Below are positions 6,969-11,054 of a stretch of DNA of 11,054 bases, piece by piece. The stretch is from Mycobacterium sp. (GTDB lineage Bacteria; Actinomycetota; Actinomycetes; Mycobacteriales; Mycobacteriaceae). The stretch spans positions 1 to 11,054 of the forward strand of contig JAFAQO010000644.1 in NCBI GenBank assembly GCA_019246375.1. Reading direction: 5' to 3'. The notes beneath the pieces are model-generated. The model ran no database searches. It saw nothing but the letters and a program-made list of their open reading frames with translations, and was not told where the DNA came from. The translations under genes were made by a program, and so were the position numbers. How positions within the stretch are numbered: position 1 is the first letter of the stretch; every line of letters starts with the position of its first letter.

Positions 6969-7034
6969 ATGCCGCCGTGGCATGTTTCTGTGCGGCATGA
7001 GGCGGTTCAGCGGCTGATGCGGCGGGCGACGTGA
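6969..7034 (+). CDS. Possible leaderless 21-codon upstream ORF
   Basis: An ATG lies 6 nt after the TACTCT box at 6957-6962, the geometry of a leaderless mycobacterial transcript. It opens a 21-codon frame (MPPWHVSVRHEAVQRLMRRAT) ending at TGA 7032-7034. That stop overlaps a GTG at 7031 that is in frame with the next gene, and it ends 14 nt before the preferred ATG at 7049, so it could couple translation. The peptide has no recognisable motif. It may well be untranslated. Confidence 0.2.
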   Translation: MPPWHVSVRHEAVQRLMRRAT

Positions 7035-7048
7035 GACGGTATGGACTT

Positions 7049-7615
7049 ATGCAGCAGACGTACGACTACGTGACCTACGAAGAGTTCGGTCGCAGATTCT
7101 TCGAGATCGCCTGTACCGAGGAGCGCGTCGGGAAGTCGTTCGGCGAGATCGCCGGCAACGAATTCGAGATGGGACCGATGCGTCAGGGTCCCGGCGGGCT
7201 GGCCCGCATCAGCGCCAAGGTCAAAATCCATCAACCGCAGGTCACGCGGAATCTGGATGCGATGATCACGTTTGCCATTCGGATCCCGCTGACGATCGAA
7301 ATGGTCGTCGATCTGCGGCTGGACAAACAGCGATTCAACGTCGACGGCGAAATCACGCTGCGTGCGTCGGCACATGCGGCCGAGCCGCTCCTGCTGATTA
7401 TCGACGTGACCAAGCCGAAACCGTCAGACATCATGGTCCACGTCGCTGCCACCTCGATCCGTGGTGAGTTGTTGCGAGTCGTCGCGGGCGTTGACGGCGA
7501 AATCCGGCGTTTCATCGCCCAGCACGTCGCGGGCGAAATCGATTCGCCGCAGGCACAAAAGGCGCAGGTCATCGACGTGGCGGAACAGGTCGCGTCGTCG
7601 TGGGACGGCGGCTGA
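7049..7615 (+). CDS. Conserved actinobacterial protein of unknown function
   Basis: A 188-residue protein that I do not recognise by name. It begins MQQTYDYVTYEEFGRRFF and has an N-terminal helix-like segment (about 8-35). A long stretch with alternating hydrophobic residues follows (about 55-140: strands such as ITFAIRIPLTIEMVVDLRL, FNVDGEITLRA, PLLLIIDVTKP, IMVHVAA). A helical tail containing GVDGEIRRFIAQHVAGEID comes last. There is no signal peptide or membrane helix. The amphipathic strands followed by a helix resemble lipid-binding (TULIP-like) folds, but that is a guess. I chose ATG 7049; GTG 7031, six codons earlier, is possible and would overlap the stop of a short upstream frame. The ribosome site is weak (GAGACGG). 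An SRPBCC protein gene follows after 90 bp, so two possibly ligand-binding beta proteins lie side by side. Confidence 0.75.
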   Translation: MQQTYDYVTYEEFGRRFFEIACTEERVGKSFGEIAGNEFEMGPMRQGPGGLARISAKVKIHQPQVTRNLDAMITFAIRIPLTIEMVVDLRLDKQRFNVDGEITLRASAHAAEPLLLIIDVTKPKPSDIMVHVAATSIRGELLRVVAGVDGEIRRFIAQHVAGEIDSPQAQKAQVIDVAEQVASSWDGG

Positions 7616-7665
7616 TACGTCCGCTGGCGTTTATCTGACTGCGTCGGTCGGGTATGGGATCAGGA

Positions 7666-7696
7666 TTGCCGTGCCCCGCCCGTCTGCAGATAAGGT
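7666..7696 (+). promoter_or_regulatory. Possible promoter of the SRPBCC gene
   Basis: TTGCCG (7666-7671) and TAAGGT (7691-7696) are separated by 19 nt. The second hexamer fits TANNNT and ends 9 nt before the ATG at 7706, close to leaderless spacing. The same bases include AAGG, which could instead act as a ribosome binding site, so the two readings compete. Confidence 0.25.
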
Positions 7697-7705
7697 TGAC
7701 AAGAC

Positions 7706-8134
7706 ATGGCAGAAGTAGACGTTTCGACGTCGTCCGACCTGGACCCTGAATCCGCGTGGAAGCTTGCGTCAGACCTGAGCCGGTTCCACGAGTGGCTGAC
7801 GATTTTCAACGGCTGGCGCAGCGAAATTCCCTCAACGCTGGAGGAGGGGACGTGCGTGTCGTCGTGCATCAAGGTGAAGGGCTTCCGCAACGTCATTCAC
7901 TGGACCATCACCCGGTACGACGAACCGAAGGACATCGAGCTCAGCGGCCGCGGGCGCGGCGGAATTCGGATCGGGTTGAAGATGACGGTCGCCGACAACC
8001 ACCCGGGATCGACGTTTCATCTCAACGCCGGTCTGAAGGGCGGTCCACTCAGTGGGCCGCTCGGGCGGCTCGTCGCCAGGGTCGTCAAGTCCGACGTGCA
8101 CAAGTCGATTAACAACCTCGCTGCCCTGCGATAA
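7706..8134 (+). CDS. SRPBCC family protein, Rv0910-toxin-like
   Basis: A 142-residue protein of the SRPBCC (START/Bet v1-like) superfamily, closest in my recognition to M. tuberculosis Rv0910, described as the toxin of the Rv0909-Rv0910 pair. Shared features are the opening strand leading to PESAWKLASDLSRFHEWLTI (14-33), where Rv0910 has a very similar AWxxASDLTRYREWLTI segment, then WRSEIP (37-42), EEGT (46-49), KVKGFRN (56-62), IHWTITRYD (64-72), a Gly-rich strand turn (81-90) and the closing amphipathic helix 115-140. The superfamily binds hydrophobic ligands in a deep cavity, and whether this member is toxic is unknown. No small Rv0909-like antitoxin frame is visible in the 90 bp before or the 66 bp after it, which argues for a solitary ligand-binding or polyketide-cyclase-like role. 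The spacing to the ATG from TAAGGT is 9 nt. Confidence 0.85.
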   Translation: MAEVDVSTSSDLDPESAWKLASDLSRFHEWLTIFNGWRSEIPSTLEEGTCVSSCIKVKGFRNVIHWTITRYDEPKDIELSGRGRGGIRIGLKMTVADNHPGSTFHLNAGLKGGPLSGPLGRLVARVVKSDVHKSINNLAALR

Positions 8135-8165
8135 TCGGATCGCGGCGCGCGGTTCGTCCGGCCCA

Positions 8166-8192
8166 TTGCCTGACAGGGCGCATCGGTACAGT
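8166..8192 (+). promoter_or_regulatory. Candidate leaderless promoter of the decarboxylase
   Basis: TTGCCT (8166-8171) and TACAGT (8187-8192) are 15 nt apart. TACAGT fits TANNNT and ends 8 nt before the ATG at 8201, so transcription would start at or next to the A of the start codon. No purine-rich ribosome site precedes the ATG. This fits leaderless expression, which is common in mycobacteria. Confidence 0.45.
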
Positions 8193-8200
8193 CTTTGGCC

Positions 8201-9661
8201 ATGGACCAAAGCCAAGCGCCGCTGCTGGACGCTTTGGCCGACTATCACGAAAAGGGCCGATACGGCTTCAGTCCGCCCGGGCATCGGCAGGGCCGCGGGG
8301 CCGACGAGCGAGTGCTGACCGTGCTGGGCAGCGAGCCATTCCGTTCGGACGTGCTGGCCAGCGGCGGCTTAGACGACTGGCGCTCAACTGGACAGTATCT
8401 GGAGCAAGCGGAGGCGCTGATGGCCGACGCTGTCGGGGCGACGTCGGCGTTCTTCTCGACATGTGGCAGCTCACTCTCGGTTAGGGCGGCGATGATGGCG
8501 GTGGCCGGCGGCGCCGAGGGCGGCCTGCTCGTCGCTCGTGACAGCCACAAGTCGATCGTCGGCGGGTTGATTTTCTCCGGTATTCAGCCGCATTGGATCA
8601 CCCCACAGTGGGACGCCGACCGCCACCTTTGCCATCCGCCGTCACCCGAGCGAGTGAATTGCGCGTGGGAGGAGCACCCCGACGCGGCTGGCGCGTTGAT
8701 CGTCAGCCCTACCCCGTATGGCACCTGCGCAGACATCGCAAAGATCGCCGACATCTGCCATCGACGCGGCAAGCCATTGATCGTCGACGAAGCGTGGGGT
8801 GCACACCTGCCGTTTCACCCGGATTTGCCGACCTGGGCAATGGATGCCGGCGCCGACATCTGTGTGGTCAGCGTTCACAAGATGGGAGCCGGTTTTGAAC
8901 AGGGCTCGGTCTACCACGTGCAAGGCGACTTGGTGGACCACGACCGGCTGTCAGCGTGCGCGGACCAGTTGATGACGACCAGCCCGAACGTGATGCTGTA
9001 CGCCGCGCTGGATGGATGGCGACGGCAGATGGTGCAGCATGGTTACGAATTGCTCGGCGCGGCGCTGGAGTTGGCCGCAGATGTGCGCGGACGCATCGAG
9101 CAGATCCCCGATGTAGTGGTGCTGGACGACGAACTGTTAGGCGTCGAGGCGTCGCGTGACCTGGACCGGCTGCAAGTGATGCTGGATGTGTCGGCGACTG
9201 GCACGTCGGGCTATCAGGCCCGCGACTGGTTGCGGGAATGCTGCCACCTTGACTTCGGATTGTCCGATCACCGCCGCATCCTGGCGACGTTGTCTTTCGC
9301 CGACGATCAGCGCACCGCCGACCGTCTGCTCGACGCGTTAGCGGCATGGCGCAAAGCGGCCGAATTATTTGATCGGCCACCGGCGCTCCGGTTCCCTTCC
9401 CCGGAAGAGCTCGAACTGGAGACAGTGATGCTTCCGCGCGATGCGTTCTTCAGCCCAGTCGAAGTTGTTCCCGCCCTTAAGGCGGCGGGTCGCATCTCAG
9501 CTGAACTAATCACGCCGTACCCGCCAGGCATCCCCGTAGTGGTGCCCGGTGAACGGCTCAATGAAGCCGTCATCGAATATCTGCGCTCGGGGGTCGAAGC
9601 GGGCATGGTGTTGCCTGACCCTGCCGACCGTCAGCTCAACCACATTCGCGTCATAGCGTGA
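8201..9661 (+). CDS. Short Orn/Lys/Arg decarboxylase (PLP fold type I)
   Basis: A 486-residue pyridoxal-phosphate enzyme of the Orn/Lys/Arg decarboxylase group, which makes a diamine or agmatine from a basic amino acid in the cytosol. Visible motifs are the N-terminal SPPGHRQG (24-31), STCGSS (86-91), RDSHKS (113-118), PYGT (172-175), the PLP-ring aspartate Asp196 in VDEAWGAH (195-202), the Schiff-base Lys227 in SVHKMGAG (224-231), EQGS (233-236) and TTSP (259-262). The C-terminal domain has GRISAELITPYPPGIP (430-445). It lacks the N-terminal wing domain of the ~700-residue E. coli enzymes, as in Bacillus SpeA-type proteins. Those usually read STHK at the lysine; here it is SVHK. I cannot tell arginine, ornithine and lysine apart from sequence. 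ATG 8201 is preferred over TTG 8195 because it matches a likely leaderless start. The SRPBCC gene ends 66 bp upstream; no polyamine pathway gene is adjacent. Confidence 0.92.
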   Translation: MDQSQAPLLDALADYHEKGRYGFSPPGHRQGRGADERVLTVLGSEPFRSDVLASGGLDDWRSTGQYLEQAEALMADAVGATSAFFSTCGSSLSVRAAMMAVAGGAEGGLLVARDSHKSIVGGLIFSGIQPHWITPQWDADRHLCHPPSPERVNCAWEEHPDAAGALIVSPTPYGTCADIAKIADICHRRGKPLIVDEAWGAHLPFHPDLPTWAMDAGADICVVSVHKMGAGFEQGSVYHVQGDLVDHDRLSACADQLMTTSPNVMLYAALDGWRRQMVQHGYELLGAALELAADVRGRIEQIPDVVVLDDELLGVEASRDLDRLQVMLDVSATGTSGYQARDWLRECCHLDFGLSDHRRILATLSFADDQRTADRLLDALAAWRKAAELFDRPPALRFPSPEELELETVMLPRDAFFSPVEVVPALKAAGRISAELITPYPPGIPVVVPGERLNEAVIEYLRSGVEAGMVLPDPADRQLNHIRVIA

Positions 9662-9671
9662 GCTCGTCACG
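9657..9671 (+). terminator. Possible hairpin at the decarboxylase stop
   Basis: CGTGA-GCTCG-TCACG forms a 5-bp stem and 5-nt loop that includes the TGA stop, followed by a GC-rich run without a U-tract. It is weak and may be chance. Confidence 0.2.
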
Positions 9672-9680
9672 GGGCCGCGG

Positions 9681-9688
9681 GAGCGCTC
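9681..9688. repeat. GAGCGCTC palindrome, upstream copy
   Basis: This 8-bp palindrome recurs exactly at 9779-9786, 98 bp downstream, in the same 159-bp intergenic region. Two copies of one palindrome here may be paired binding sites for a regulator of the flavoprotein gene. Confidence 0.3.
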
Positions 9689-9776
9689 TGCCATAAGGTC
9701 TCCTCAGCGTCGCAGCACGTTTGTCGCATGCGCCCACTCGAAAGTAGGCCCGGAAAACGGAATCTGTTCGGTGGAG

Positions 9777-9813
9777 CTGAGCGCTCAGGCCCACCCGGAG
9801 CCGCCGCTACAGT
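9777..9813 (+). promoter_or_regulatory. Palindrome and leaderless -10 box before the NDH-2-like gene
   Basis: CTGAGCGCTCAG (9777-9788) is a perfect 12-bp palindrome. It is followed at 9808-9813 by TACAGT, which fits TANNNT and ends 7 nt before the ATG at 9821, so the transcript is probably leaderless. The palindrome lies where the -35 box would be and no TTGACA-like hexamer is seen, so it could be an operator or an activator site. Confidence 0.45.
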
Positions 9814-9820
9814 GGACACG

Positions 9821-11054
9821 ATGACATCGGTGGTGATCGTGGGTAGCGGATTCACCGGCTTTGAATGTGCACGCCGACTCGCACGCCGGCTACGCAGACG
9901 CAACGCATCAGATGTCGACGTCACCATCATTTCACCGTGCGACTACATGCTCTACACGCCGCTGCTGCCGGACGTGGCAGGCGGAGTCGTTGATGCGCGG
10001 TTCGTGACCATCCCACTGGCGGGCACGCTCAACGGCGTCCGCAAGGTGCGCGGACGCGTCGACAGTGTCGACCTGGAGCAGCACACCCTGACGTTCACCG
10101 ACCTGGAACGCCGCTCAAGCGACTTGTCATGGGATCGGCTGGTGCTCACCGCCGGTTCGGTCACCCGGTTATTCGATATTCCCGGATTAGCCAGCTACGC
10201 AAGGGGTCTGAAGTCCACCGCCGAAGCACTCTATCTGCGCGACCATGTCCTCGAACAACTGGAATTGGCCGGCTTAGACGATGACCCCGACAGCGCTGCG
10301 GCGCGACGCACAATCGTGGTGGTCGGGGCGTCGTATTCCGGAACAGAACTCACCGCGCAGCTTCGTGCGCTGGCCGATGCCGCCGCCAAGCAGATGGACT
10401 TCGACCCGGCCGATGTGAAGTTTCTGTTGCTCGATCTGGCCGAGCAGGTGATGCCGGAAGTCGGGATAAAGCTTGGCGCTCGGGCGATGCGGGTACTTCG
10501 GCGTCGCGGGATCGACATTCGGCTGGGCCTCACGCTCAAGGAAGTGCATCCCGATCACGTCGTGCTTAGCGATGGCTCGCGGGTAGGCACCCGGACGGTT
10601 GCCTGGGTAGCCGGAGTTGCCGCGGCTCCGCTTATTCAGGGGCTGGAGCTGCCGACCGAGAAGGGCCGGTTGAAGGTGCAGACCGATCTGCAGGTGCCCG
10701 ATCATCCGGACGTGTTCGCCGCCGGCGATGCCGCGGCGGTTCCGGACGTCACTCAGCCCGGCAAGATCACGCCGCCCACCGCGCAGCATGCGATCCGCCA
10801 GGGCAAGGTGCTGGCCAACAACGTCGCCGCCAGTCTGGGATACGGCAAAACGCGGGACTACAAGCACCGCAACATGGGCCTGGTGGTAGACCTCGGGCCG
10901 CACCATGCGGTGGCGAATCCGCTCAACGTCCACCTCTCCGGGTTTCCGGCGAAGGTAGTCACCCGGGGCTATCACCTGTACGCCATCCCGCGACTCGCCA
11001 ATCGCTGGGCGGTGGCGCTGGCCTACCTGACCGATGCCCTATTCCCGCGGACAC
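9821..11054 (+). CDS. Type II NADH dehydrogenase-like flavoprotein, 3' end missing
   Basis: The first 411 codons of an FAD-dependent pyridine nucleotide oxidoreductase of the NDH-2 type, which would pass electrons from NADH to quinone at the inner face of the membrane. I translated it from ATG 9821 to the window edge without a stop. The FAD motif is GSGFTG (8-13). YTPLLPDVAGG (45-55) matches the NDH-2 substrate-side loop, and LTAGS (109-113) ends a strand. The second dinucleotide motif reads GASYSG (169-174) instead of GGGxxG, followed by acidic Asp205, consistent with NADH. AAGDAA (300-305) and TPPTAQHAIRQG (317-328) are the C-terminal FAD and quinone-site signatures, and GFPAKVVTRGYHLY (374-387) begins the C-terminal region. 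Family length is about 400-470, so little is missing, but any membrane anchor would lie beyond the edge. No good ribosome site is seen; TACAGT 7 nt before the ATG suggests a leaderless mRNA. The electron acceptor is inferred only. Confidence 0.85.
   Translation, partial: MTSVVIVGSGFTGFECARRLARRLRRRNASDVDVTIISPCDYMLYTPLLPDVAGGVVDARFVTIPLAGTLNGVRKVRGRVDSVDLEQHTLTFTDLERRSSDLSWDRLVLTAGSVTRLFDIPGLASYARGLKSTAEALYLRDHVLEQLELAGLDDDPDSAAARRTIVVVGASYSGTELTAQLRALADAAAKQMDFDPADVKFLLLDLAEQVMPEVGIKLGARAMRVLRRRGIDIRLGLTLKEVHPDHVVLSDGSRVGTRTVAWVAGVAAAPLIQGLELPTEKGRLKVQTDLQVPDHPDVFAAGDAAAVPDVTQPGKITPPTAQHAIRQGKVLANNVAASLGYGKTRDYKHRNMGLVVDLGPHHAVANPLNVHLSGFPAKVVTRGYHLYAIPRLANRWAVALAYLTDALFPRT

Noticed and set aside
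10274..10975. A 233-codon minus-strand frame inside the flavoprotein gene
   Set aside because: The plus strand encodes an intact NDH-2-like protein with all main motifs over this interval.
1..11054. CRISPR arrays, insertion sequences, tRNA or rRNA genes, phage genes
   Set aside because: I saw no regularly spaced direct repeats, transposase motifs, long terminal inverted repeats, tRNA cloverleaf or integrase/structural phage genes; the dyads found are short and look regulatory.

Overview
The window looks like a chromosomal segment of a GC-rich actinobacterium, most likely a non-tuberculous Mycobacterium. The grounds are the strong G/C third-position bias, an SRPBCC protein close to the M. tuberculosis Rv0910 toxin family, a P450-type mycobacterial [3Fe-4S] ferredoxin with its cognate reductase type, a poxvirus-like topoisomerase IB, and promoters of the TANNNT type, some of them apparently leaderless. 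The species assignment is an inference; no rRNA or tRNA lies in the window.

Left part (1-3929): the 5' portion of a LIP-family lipase gene runs leftwards off the edge. A roughly 390-bp regulatory region rich in dyad symmetry separates it from a divergent three-gene operon (1557-3929): a PF10118-type 'metal-dependent hydrolase', a 63-residue [3Fe-4S] ferredoxin and a FAD/NAD ferredoxin reductase. The first protein carries an E / ExxH / E / ExxH series with the spacing of ferritin-like diiron oxygenases. Together with the tightly linked redox partners, this suggests a complete NAD(P)H-reductase-ferredoxin-diiron oxygenase system rather than a hydrolase. This is the most interesting item here.

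Middle (3987-6810): two minus-strand genes, topoisomerase IB with an apparently complete catalytic pentad, and a four-helix DUF4407 membrane protein with long charged or helical regions on both sides of the membrane. The topoisomerase is convergent with the reductase.

Right part (7049-11054): four plus-strand genes. They are a conserved actinobacterial protein of unknown function, an Rv0910-like SRPBCC protein without an adjacent antitoxin, a short fold-type-I Orn/Lys/Arg decarboxylase and a type II NADH dehydrogenase-like flavoprotein cut by the right edge. The decarboxylase and flavoprotein genes each have a TACAGT hexamer 7-8 nt before the ATG and no good ribosome binding site, which suggests leaderless mRNAs. 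A 12-bp palindrome lies at the -35 position of the flavoprotein gene. Apart from the diiron operon, the genes look like independent units rather than one pathway.
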